Of a DNA stretch of 41,391 bases, positions 35,072 through 41,133 are shown piece by piece. The position numbers and the translations under genes are program-made. Origin of the DNA: Chloroflexota bacterium (GTDB lineage Bacteria > Chloroflexota > Chloroflexia > Thermobaculales > Thermobaculaceae); assembly GCA_902810765.1 (NCBI GenBank), contig CADDYR010000004.1:1-41391 (forward strand), written 5' to 3'. A model generated the notes under the pieces. It was given only the letters and a program-made list of their open reading frames with translations. It had not been told where the DNA came from and made no database searches. Position 1 is the stretch's first letter. Each line of letters starts with the position of its first letter.

Positions 35072-36241
35072 TCAGCCTCCGCGACGGGCAGCGGCCGCGG
35101 GCTCGGCACCGCGGTGGCCGTTGGGGCCGGGTCGGCTCCCTCCGAGGAAGCTCGTCACGACCTCCGTCACCGCGTCCCAGTCCTTCAGGAACGCGTCGTG
35201 CCCGTTGAGCGACTCGATCTCGACGTACCGCGCGGACTTGCCCAGGCTACGCAGCAGATCGGCCTCGGCCTTCACCTCTACCGGCGGGTACAGCCAGTCG
35301 GTGCTGATGCCGACGTGCAGCGTGCGGGCCCGGACGCGCTCGAACGCCTCGGCGAGCGAGCCGAAGCCCTCGGCCGCGTCGTACAGGTCCATCGCGCGGG
35401 TTAGGTACAGGTACGAGTTGGCGTCGAACCGCCTGGTCAGCTTCGTACCCTGGTGCTCCAGGTAGCCCTCGACGTCGAACTTCTCCCCGAAGATCGAGGG
35501 CTCGGAGGGCCTGGTGGCGGGGCTCCGCCCGAACCGCTCCCACATCCCCTCCCGGCTCTGGTACGTGATCATCCCGATGATGCGCGCGATCGCGAGCCCC
35601 GCCGACGGTCCCTCGTCCGGATAGTATCGGCCGTTCCGCCAGGCGGGGTCGAGCAGGATCGCGTTCCGGCCCGCGAGGTTGAAGCCGATGGCCTGAGGAG
35701 TGATCCGCGAGGTCGCCCCGAAGATCAGCGCCGACTCCGCCATCTCCGGGTAGCGCACGACCCACTCGATGGCCTGCATTCCACCGATGGAGCCCCCGGC
35801 GACCGCCGCGAGCCGCTCGACCCCCAGCGCCCGGAGCAGGCGCACCTGCGCGAGCACCATGTCCTGGATCGTGATGACGGGGAAGTCGGTCGCGTAGGGC
35901 TCGCCGGTGGCGGGATTGACCGAGGAGGGTCCCGTCGAGCCCTGACAGCCCCCGAGCACGTTCGAGCAGATCACGAAGTAGCGCTCGGTGTCGAAGGCGC
36001 GGCCCGGCCCCACGAGGGGGTCCCACCAGCCGGGTGGACACCCCTCCCCTCCGTCCAGGCAGGCGGCGTGGGAGTCTCCGGTGAGGGCGTGCAGCAGCAG
36101 GACCGCGTTGTCGCGCGCGCCGGAGAGCTCGCCGTACGTCTCGTACGCGAGCGTGACCCGCTCGAGCTCCCCACCCCGCCACAGTGGCAGGGGAGCCTCG
36201 AGGGTATGGAACTGCTTTTGCTGCGACCGCGTCTGCTGCAT
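35072..36241 (-). CDS. metX: homoserine O-acetyltransferase MetX
   Basis: Transfers an acetyl group from acetyl-CoA to homoserine, committing it to methionine. The 389-residue alpha/beta hydrolase has LLHALTGDSHAACLD, FVICSNVLGGCQGSTGPSS, VAGGSIGGMQAIEW with the nucleophile Ser, VGISTDWLYPP with the catalytic Asp, and LNGHDAFLKDW with the catalytic His. It ends with an Ala/Arg-rich tail. I start it at ATG 36241, which follows the riboswitch terminator and has GGTGGAGCGGG upstream; the open frame to 36313 runs into the terminator hairpin. It is the first gene of the SAM-controlled operon. Codons 1-80 and the leader are duplicated exactly at 39164-39693. Confidence 0.95.
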   Translation of the reverse strand: MQQTRSQQKQFHTLEAPLPLWRGGELERVTLAYETYGELSGARDNAVLLLHALTGDSHAACLDGGEGCPPGWWDPLVGPGRAFDTERYFVICSNVLGGCQGSTGPSSVNPATGEPYATDFPVITIQDMVLAQVRLLRALGVERLAAVAGGSIGGMQAIEWVVRYPEMAESALIFGATSRITPQAIGFNLAGRNAILLDPAWRNGRYYPDEGPSAGLAIARIIGMITYQSREGMWERFGRSPATRPSEPSIFGEKFDVEGYLEHQGTKLTRRFDANSYLYLTRAMDLYDAAEGFGSLAEAFERVRARTLHVGISTDWLYPPVEVKAEADLLRSLGKSARYVEIESLNGHDAFLKDWDAVTEVVTSFLGGSRPGPNGHRGAEPAAAARRGG

Positions 36242-36288
36242 TCCCGCTCCACCGACTTTCGGGCCCGAGGAGGTCGGAGTCGGCGGGC

Positions 36289-36317
36289 AAAATAAAGCCC
36301 CTTGCCGCAGCAAGGGG
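36289..36317 (-). terminator. SAM-I riboswitch terminator (copy A)
   Basis: Minus-strand CCCCTTGC, loop TGCG, GCAAGGGG, followed by C and TTTATTTT. The hairpin lies 41 bases after the aptamer and 48 bases before the metX ATG, as expected for a transcriptional SAM-off switch. Confidence 0.93.
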
Positions 36318-36357
36318 ATGGCAGGAATCTAAGCGGTTGCTCTCTTAGCCTGATACC

Positions 36358-36460
36358 CCTTATCTCGCGGGCTGAGCACCCGCCGGAATTGGCACCTGGC
36401 GCTTGCGCGCTGGTTGTCGGGCTTCACAGGGCCGTCTCCCTCCACCTCTCTTGATAAGGC
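36358..36460 (-). ncRNA. SAM-I riboswitch (S box), copy A, controls metX operon
   Basis: The minus strand shows the S-box consensus in order. The P1 strand CCTTATC (36453-36459) pairs with GATAAGG (36358-36364). AAGAGAGGTGGAGGGA, GTGAAGCCCGACAACC and GGTGCCAATTCC match the conserved core, which includes the kink-turn and the SAM-binding bases. The downstream CTAAG/CTTAG sequences can form the antiterminator. SAM binding should favour termination at 36289-36317 and so lower expression of metX, aspartate kinase, hom, asd and ppc. Confidence 0.96.
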
Positions 36461-36509
36461 CGGCTCGGTATTCGATTGTTCAGGTAACGGGCCACCAAAG
36501 ACTGTGTAG

Positions 36510-36539
36510 ATAGTACCAGAACCGCCCGCGCACAGTCAA
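36510..36539 (-). promoter_or_regulatory. promoter of the metX operon
   Basis: Minus-strand TTGACT (36534-36539) and TACTAT (36510-36515) are spaced by 18 bp. Only the -10 box is inside the 530-bp repeat; the -35 box lies just beyond its edge at 36531. The equivalent site in the second copy (39696-39701) reads TCAAGG, so copy B lacks a good -35. Confidence 0.8.
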
Positions 36540-36922
36540 CAGCCACCGACACCCCCGCGTGACCCAGCCGGCATCCACTATGCATCGCAACTCCCACAGA
36601 TCCTAGACGAACCACCCGCGCTCCGCGGGTCCACACCCTCCCACTCGGGAGCCGTCGCCTCAAGTCCTTGAGTGCCAGCCTGATGGTGCCCGCGAGTCTC
36701 TTATCTACCTCCAGGTCCGCGTGTTCACGTCTGCCCTCCGGGCGTTCCCCCCTCCTCCTACTGGCCTCCCACCGCTTTCGGCACACCTTCGCTGCTGGGA
36801 GGTCGGGCGTCGGACTTGAAGGCTGTCAGTCGGGAGCTGGTGAAGGCTCGCAGGCGCAGGGCTCGCCTGGGAGCCCTGACCAAATACAGATACCATCCTA
36901 TGAGGAAGTATGTCCTGAGAAG
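36540..36922. other. about 380 bp without a recognised gene
   Basis: Open frames exist on both strands, but none has a good start site or a family resemblance. One plus-strand frame encodes a very basic helical stretch (KAVSRELVKARRRRARLGAL), and a minus-strand frame reads DLEVDKRLAGTIRLALKDLR. Either could be decayed coding DNA, but I cannot assign it. Confidence 0.4.
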
Positions 36923-37198
36923 CTATGAGAGGCTGTCAGTTATACGGTCGTACTCGGCGTGTGAACCTATCCACACCCACAGATAGTAATCCTGCTCGAT
37001 GATACACAAAGCCCTGTATCGCCTTCCAACCCTCACCGAATAGACTGGTGGCTCCACGCTCCCTATCCGCTTGAAATGGAGGCTTGGATGACGTGGATTC
37101 TCCCTGAACAAGGCATAGGATCGCTGGGCCTGACGCTGCACCTCCTTCGGCAGCTGACTCAGCAGCCGTCTGAACTCGGTAGTGGTCTTTGACCTCAC
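36923..37198 (-). CDS. RelE/ParE-superfamily toxin-like protein
   Basis: A 91-residue basic protein that would act as the toxin of a type II toxin-antitoxin pair. The pattern is typical of the RelE/ParE/HigB fold: TEFRRLLSQLPKEVQRQAQRSYALF as the N-terminal helices, NPRHPSLHFKRIG, YSVRVGRRYRALCII as central strands with the conserved Arg residues, and YYLWVWIGSHAEYDRI with the terminal His/Tyr. ATG 37198 overlaps the antitoxin stop by 4 bp (ATGA). Toxins of this type cut mRNA or poison gyrase; the sequence does not tell which. Confidence 0.82.
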   Translation of the reverse strand: MRSKTTTEFRRLLSQLPKEVQRQAQRSYALFRENPRHPSLHFKRIGSVEPPVYSVRVGRRYRALCIIEQDYYLWVWIGSHAEYDRITDSLS

Positions 37199-37413
37199 CA
37201 GTTATCATCGGACTCTACCGTGCGCCCCGCCCGATCCTCCTCAAGTGCCTCTTCGACCAGCTTGCTCAGGAAGCGCTCCGAGCCAGGCTTGCTCGTAATC
37301 GCCTCCCACTCCCTCTCCTCCACCTCCCGCTCGAGCAGCTCCGCTAACCTGTTCTGCTCCTCCTCAGGCAGTTTCTCTATCTCGTCAAGTACAGCCCTCA
37401 ACGCCTCGGTCAT
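37195..37413 (-). CDS. antitoxin-like partner of the RelE/ParE toxin
   Basis: A 72-residue acidic protein starting at ATG 37413 with AGGAGGACAGG upstream. It is mostly helical and Glu-rich (LRAVLDEIEKLPEEEQNRLAEL, EREVEEREWEAI), followed by KLVEEALEEDRAGRTVESD, which fits a toxin-wrapping C-terminus. It overlaps the toxin start by 4 bp, the usual antitoxin-first order. No clear DNA-binding domain is seen, so autoregulation is uncertain. The frame is open upstream to 37578, but that extension has no start signal of comparable quality. Confidence 0.75.
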   Translation of the reverse strand: MTEALRAVLDEIEKLPEEEQNRLAELLEREVEEREWEAITSKPGSERFLSKLVEEALEEDRAGRTVESDDNW

Positions 37414-37887
37414 CTCCTGTCCTCCTTGCACCTTGCTGGCCTGGTAACCAAACATCCGGACTGCCGAAGCTAGGCAGATCCTATATATCTTGGGGTGTCG
37501 GCTGCGCTCCCTGGACTCGGGATCCTCCCGCAGCCACCGCCGATCCTCGGGCGAGAGCTTGTTGGCTGCTGTGAGCACCTCCTCGCGGGCATGGTTGAAC
37601 CACTAGATCGCTTGCCTTTGGGAGGTTATCTGCCCCTCATTATAGCCTCCAGGCAGTCGGGGTGACCCCTCCCTCGGACGCCATCTGCCCAGCCTCCTCG
37701 CCGCCGATCTTCTCAGGCTCAAGCGAGGCATCCGCCCTCTCGACATATCCGCTACGACCTTCCTCGTCACCATTATCCTCAAGCCTACTCAGTAGCCCGG
37801 CAGCTTGCCCAGGCATACTCGGCTCCCTGGCGAAGCAAACTGGGACGAGGTCTGCGCCTCGGATGGTCAACAAACCCGCAGTGTGTG
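37414..37887. other. about 470 bp without a recognised gene
   Basis: Between the antitoxin start and the MFS stop I see only open frames with no family resemblance. A minus-strand stretch near 37480-37578 (LSPEDRRWLREDPESRERSRHP) is in frame with the antitoxin and could be the residue of a lost gene or an upstream extension. A TATATA lies near 37482-37487 without a clear -35. Confidence 0.4.
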
Positions 37888-39105
37888 CTACCTCGATGCT
37901 GCCTCACGCAGCGTCCACAGGGGCGAGCGCACGGTCCACAGGAGCGCCAGCGCCATCAGCACCGCCGCAACGAGGAGTGTGGGACGCAGCCCGACCGCCT
38001 GTCCCAGGTAGCCACTTATGATGGCGCTCAGCGGGGCGGCCCCGAGCATCAGGAAGCGGCGCGTGGCGTTGGCACGCCCCTGCAGATGATCCGGGACTGC
38101 CGCCTGTCGGACGGTGAGTTGATTTATGGCGTAGATGGGAATTCCGATGCCGGCTAGGATCTGTCCAACCGCCAGGACGGCCACGATCATAGGTTGCGGG
38201 CCGTGCGCAAGCGGCGTAAGCAGCATGCCCAGGCTGACGAATAGCGTGCCGGTCGCAGTAGCTGGCCCTTCCCCCAGCCGGCTGGCAATCGGCCTCGCCA
38301 ACAAGCCGCCAGGGACAGCGGCAACGCCGCTTACGGCGAGGATGGCCCCGAGCGTCGTAGGAGAAAGCCCCAGCTCGCGTGCAAGGTACAGGATCAGCAG
38401 CGGAGCCTGCACCGCCCCTGCCAGTTGGCCCAGGATCGACGTCCCGGCTATCGAGCGCAGGATGGGGTCGCCCCACACCAGCCTGAGCCCCTCCACGAGA
38501 TCCTCCCTCCAACCGCCCCGAATAGCTCTTGCGGCCAGCGGCGCCTCGGCGACACGGACAGCCGCGGAGCAGGCGGCAGAGACAAGGTACGACAGAGCAT
38601 CGAGCACGATCGCCAGGGGGGCGGTAAGAGCCTGGATCAGTACTCCGCCCAGCGAGGGGCCGGCGACCTTGGCGATCTGGCCGTTCGTGACAAGCAATGT
38701 GTTGCCGTCGATGAGGAGCTTACGGCCGAGCACCACCGGCACGAAGCTGGTAGCAGCGAGATCGAAGCAGATGTCCAGCACGGCCTCAAGGAAGGCGACC
38801 GCGTAGAGTTGCTCGAGCCGAAGCACGCCCATCAGGGCGGCGACGGGGATGCTGAGCAGGAGGAATGCACGACCAACGTCCGCGACGATGAGGATCAGAC
38901 GTCGCGGGAATCGATCAACTGCCACTCCAGCTGGCAACCCGATCAACAGATTCGGCAGAGTACCGGCCGCGGTCAGCGGCAGAGCCAGACGCGTGATGCC
39001 CGTGCCGAACTTGGAGACGAGGTCACCAGCCCACAGCTTGCGAAACTCGGGCTGCTCGCCCACGAGGACGAACGGTCGCAGTATTAGCTTCCGGGCTCGC
39101 TTCAC
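37888..39105 (-). CDS. MFS transporter, MFS_3 type, possibly inactive (short internal deletion)
   Basis: A 405-residue major facilitator of the enterobactin-exporter-like MFS_3 group, probably an exporter of a small molecule. Typical parts are FRKLWAGDLVSKFGTGITRLALPLTA, LPAGVAVDRFPRRLILIVAD, VLGRKLLIDGNTLLVTNGQIAKVAGPSLGGVL, and VPDHLQGRANATRRF. In relatives I recall about 16-20 residues between the LPLTA segment and AGTLPNLLIGLPAG. Here the two abut near residue 46, which would remove much of the second membrane span. GTG 39105 overlaps the stop of a truncated upstream frame in a GTGA (39102-39105). The frame is otherwise intact, so the deletion may be tolerated, but loss of function is likely. 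Its only nearby promoter and leader is the copied SAM-I region (39451-39677). Confidence 0.78.
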   Translation of the reverse strand: MKRARKLILRPFVLVGEQPEFRKLWAGDLVSKFGTGITRLALPLTAAGTLPNLLIGLPAGVAVDRFPRRLILIVADVGRAFLLLSIPVAALMGVLRLEQLYAVAFLEAVLDICFDLAATSFVPVVLGRKLLIDGNTLLVTNGQIAKVAGPSLGGVLIQALTAPLAIVLDALSYLVSAACSAAVRVAEAPLAARAIRGGWREDLVEGLRLVWGDPILRSIAGTSILGQLAGAVQAPLLILYLARELGLSPTTLGAILAVSGVAAVPGGLLARPIASRLGEGPATATGTLFVSLGMLLTPLAHGPQPMIVAVLAVGQILAGIGIPIYAINQLTVRQAAVPDHLQGRANATRRFLMLGAAPLSAIISGYLGQAVGLRPTLLVAAVLMALALLWTVRSPLWTLREAASR

Positions 39106-39163
39106 CCCGCAACCTCAAGGCACACTGCGTTTCCTTCAAAACCGGACATCTCCACCCTGTCTA
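39102..39163 (-). pseudogene. 3' remnant of a lost gene, coupled to the MFS start
   Basis: From the repeat edge at 39163 a frame reads LDRVEMSGFEGNAVCLEVAG and stops at TGA, which overlaps the MFS GTG (GTGA). Such overlap is typical of real operon neighbours, so these about 20 codons are probably the end of a gene cut by the duplication junction. A short ORF starting at the internal ATG (MSGF...) is the alternative. Confidence 0.5.
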
Positions 39164-39403
39164 GCCCGGCCCCACGAGGGGGTCCCACCAGCCGGGTGGA
39201 CACCCCTCCCCTCCGTCCAGGCAGGCGGCGTGGGAGTCTCCGGTGAGGGCGTGCAGCAGCAGGACCGCGTTGTCGCGCGCGCCGGAGAGCTCGCCGTACG
39301 TCTCGTACGCGAGCGTGACCCGCTCGAGCTCCCCACCCCGCCACAGTGGCAGGGGAGCCTCGAGGGTATGGAACTGCTTTTGCTGCGACCGCGTCTGCTG
39401 CAT
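39161..39403 (-). pseudogene. truncated metX, codons 1-80 (copy B)
   Basis: Identical to the first 80 codons of metX (start ATG 39403), then cut at the repeat edge and closed by TAG 39161-39163. The piece lacks the nucleophile Ser, Asp and His and cannot be an acetyltransferase. It has the same ribosome-binding site and riboswitch leader as the intact gene, so an 80-residue peptide could still be made. It lies 55 bp upstream of the MFS start. Confidence 0.92.
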
Positions 39404-39450
39404 TCCCGCTCCACCGACTTTCGGGCCCGAGGAGGTCGGAGTCGGCGGGC

Positions 39451-39479
39451 AAAATAAAGCCCCTTGCCGCAGCAAGGGG
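39451..39479 (-). terminator. SAM-I riboswitch terminator (copy B)
   Basis: Same hairpin and U-rich tract as 36289-36317, at the 3162-bp offset. It would stop transcription ahead of the metX fragment and the MFS gene when SAM is plentiful. Confidence 0.92.
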
Positions 39480-39519
39480 ATGGCAGGAATCTAAGCGGTT
39501 GCTCTCTTAGCCTGATACC

Positions 39520-39622
39520 CCTTATCTCGCGGGCTGAGCACCCGCCGGAATTGGCACCTGGCGCTTGCGCGCTGGTTGTCGGGCTTCACAGGGCCGTCTC
39601 CCTCCACCTCTCTTGATAAGGC
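39520..39622 (-). ncRNA. SAM-I riboswitch (S box), copy B
   Basis: Sequence identical to copy A, with P1 strands and core intact, so it should fold and bind SAM if transcribed. The downstream genes are now the metX fragment and the MFS transporter. Expression is doubtful because the -35 region differs: TACTAT (39672-39677) remains, but TTGACT is replaced by TCAAGG. Confidence 0.95.
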
Positions 39623-39697
39623 CGGCTCGGTATTCGATTGTTCAGGTAACGGGCCACCAAAGACTGTGTAGATAGTACCAGAACCGCCCGCGCGCCC

Positions 39698-39726
39698 TTG
39701 ACGTCACCCACCGTTGTAAGTACATT
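39698..39726 (+). promoter_or_regulatory. promoter of the RHH-like/kinase gene pair
   Basis: TTGACG (39698-39703) and TACATT (39721-39726) with a 17-bp spacer, about 45 bp before ATG 39771, which has AGGAGG upstream. It abuts repeat copy B. Confidence 0.7.
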
Positions 39727-39770
39727 ACACACAAGCAAGGACTATCATCAGGTGTTAGGAGGTTACAAAG

Positions 39771-40184
39771 ATGACCCGTGGGGAGGAGTACGAGGGGCAC
39801 GAGGAGCCCCTTTCGGGCGAGGACCTGAGGCACATCGAGCACGAGAAGGGGTTCATGAAACACGACCTGAGGCGACAGCTGCGCGAGGCCGCGAGAGAGC
39901 TCCGACGCGAGGGCGGGACGCGCGACACGGTCGTGGCCTGCAGGGTGGACGCCGCCGACCTCGAGGTGATAGACGTGCTGGTCGAGTCCGGCATACGCAC
40001 CACGCGGAGCGATGCCGCCTACTGGCTGATCCACGAGGGGGTCAAGGCCAACCAGGGATTGATCCAGGACGTGCGCTCGACCGTCGAGCAGATCCGGCGC
40101 CTGCGCGAGGAGGCTCAGACGAGGGCGCGCAGATACTCGGGAGAGCAGCAGCCCGAGGGCCCGACGGAGCCGGGTGGATACTAG
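39771..40184 (+). CDS. small ribbon-helix-helix-like protein, probable regulator
   Basis: A 137-residue charged protein of no recognised named family. The first about 50 residues are acidic, then Arg/Glu-rich helices. The middle (about 53-92) reads TVVACRVDAADLEVIDVLVESG and IRTTRSDAAYWLIHEGVKAN. That is one strand followed by two helices with TRSDAAYWL, which fits a ribbon-helix-helix or CopG-type fold. The C-terminal helix has heptad-like charges (DVRSTVEQIRRLREEAQTRA), suggesting a coiled coil, then a Pro/Gly tail. ATG 39771 has AGGAGG upstream. It overlaps the following kinase gene by 11 bp and shares its promoter. DNA binding is inferred from the fold pattern only. Confidence 0.62.
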   Translation: MTRGEEYEGHEEPLSGEDLRHIEHEKGFMKHDLRRQLREAARELRREGGTRDTVVACRVDAADLEVIDVLVESGIRTTRSDAAYWLIHEGVKANQGLIQDVRSTVEQIRRLREEAQTRARRYSGEQQPEGPTEPGGY

Positions 40185-41133
40185 CGCGGAGGGCTTCGCG
40201 CGGAGCCTGCTGGAGCGGCTGGGCCTGCCCGCCGAGCCGCTACGCCCCGCAAGCGGCTGGTCGAACCAGGTGTGGCTTGCCCCACGCCACGTCGTGCGCC
40301 TCTCCTCGGGCCGGTTTCGCGATGCCTATGTCCACGAGGTACGGGTGCTCGGGATGCTGCCGGACGAGGTCCCGTACGCCCGTGCGGTCGGGCACGGCAG
40401 GATCAACGACCGCGAGTGGCTCGTGCTCGAGCGCGTTCCGGGCGAGGCGCTGCTCCGAGCCTGGCCGGAGATGACCTCCGTGGGAAGGCGCGAGGCCCTG
40501 CGCTCCCTGGGACGGGCGATCCGCGCGCTGCACTCCGTCGAGCTCCCGCCCGGCTTCTACAACCCCTGGCTCGAGGACGCCTACTCCCCAGGAGGGGAGA
40601 TACGCAACGCCTACCACGCGCCCCCAGCGCTCTACCCGAGGCTCCTCGAGACCGCCGAGCGCGTGCCGGGCACCGACCCGGGCGTGCTCGCGGAGCTGGG
40701 ATCGTTCATCGAGGACCGCCTGAGCGCGTTCGGCGACGGGCGCGAGGTGCTCGTGCACGGCGACCTCCACTTCGGCAACCTGCTCTGGGGCGGCTCGTGC
40801 CTCACGGCTCTGCTCGACTTCGAGGGCTCGAGGCCGGGCCCGGCCGACGTGGAGCTCGACACCCTCCTGAGGTTCGCGCGCGAGCCCGGACAGTACCGGG
40901 CCTCAGACGGCGACCCTCTGTTGTCGCCGAGCGACCTCTCGGGCGTGCTCTCCTGGCTGACAGAAGGCTACCCCGAGCTGTGCTCGCACCCGCGCCTTCG
41001 TGAGCGGCTGGAGGTGTACGAGGCGACGTGGCATTTGGTGCAGCTCCAGCACTTTCCTCCGGGGAGCGGCGGACCCGACCCGTGGGGGCACATCCTCGCC
41101 CTCCTCTCCGGGAGCTTTCGCCCGCTGCCCTGA
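40174..41133 (+). CDS. APH-family phosphotransferase (aminoglycoside/choline kinase-like)
   Basis: A 319-residue protein-kinase-like phosphotransferase. The C-terminal lobe has VLVHGDLHFGNLLWGG, with the catalytic Asp and the metal-binding Asn, and TALLDFEGSRPGPADVELD, the DFE equivalent of DFG. The N-lobe has RPASGWSNQVWLA and HVVRLSSGRFRDAYVHEV, but the usual ATP-binding Lys is Arg here (VVRLSSG). GTG 40174 overlaps the upstream gene by 11 bp, so the two are translationally coupled. The family includes antibiotic kinases, homoserine kinase ThrB type II, choline kinases and fructosamine kinases. With the nearby homoserine operon a homoserine kinase is conceivable, but I have no direct evidence for any substrate. 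Confidence 0.8.
   Translation: MDTSAEGFARSLLERLGLPAEPLRPASGWSNQVWLAPRHVVRLSSGRFRDAYVHEVRVLGMLPDEVPYARAVGHGRINDREWLVLERVPGEALLRAWPEMTSVGRREALRSLGRAIRALHSVELPPGFYNPWLEDAYSPGGEIRNAYHAPPALYPRLLETAERVPGTDPGVLAELGSFIEDRLSAFGDGREVLVHGDLHFGNLLWGGSCLTALLDFEGSRPGPADVELDTLLRFAREPGQYRASDGDPLLSPSDLSGVLSWLTEGYPELCSHPRLRERLEVYEATWHLVQLQHFPPGSGGPDPWGHILALLSGSFRPLP

Larger units (their letters stand above)
36002..36531. repeat. 530-bp perfect direct repeat, copy A
   Basis: Reading the two stretches side by side at an offset of 3162 bp, I see no mismatch with 39164-39693. It covers metX codons 1-80, the terminator, the SAM-I aptamer and the promoter -10. The base before it (36001 G against 39163 A) and the base after it (36532 A against 39694 G) differ. 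Confidence 0.95.
39164..39693. repeat. 530-bp perfect direct repeat, copy B
   Basis: Exact copy of 36002-36531 in the same orientation. It carries the metX 5' fragment, terminator, SAM-I aptamer and -10 box. The right edge falls 5 bp before the TTGACG of the plus-strand promoter at 39698. Confidence 0.95.

Noticed and set aside
36242-36313. Earlier metX start at 36313
   Set aside because: It would place the start codon in the riboswitch terminator hairpin; ATG 36241 has a better ribosome-binding site.
36424-36786. 120-codon minus-strand frame over the riboswitch promoter, with a stretch faintly like a nucleotidyltransferase (VVRLGSV)
   Set aside because: It runs through the promoter and aptamer, the G-S-x10-D-x-D motif is absent, and no start site is visible.
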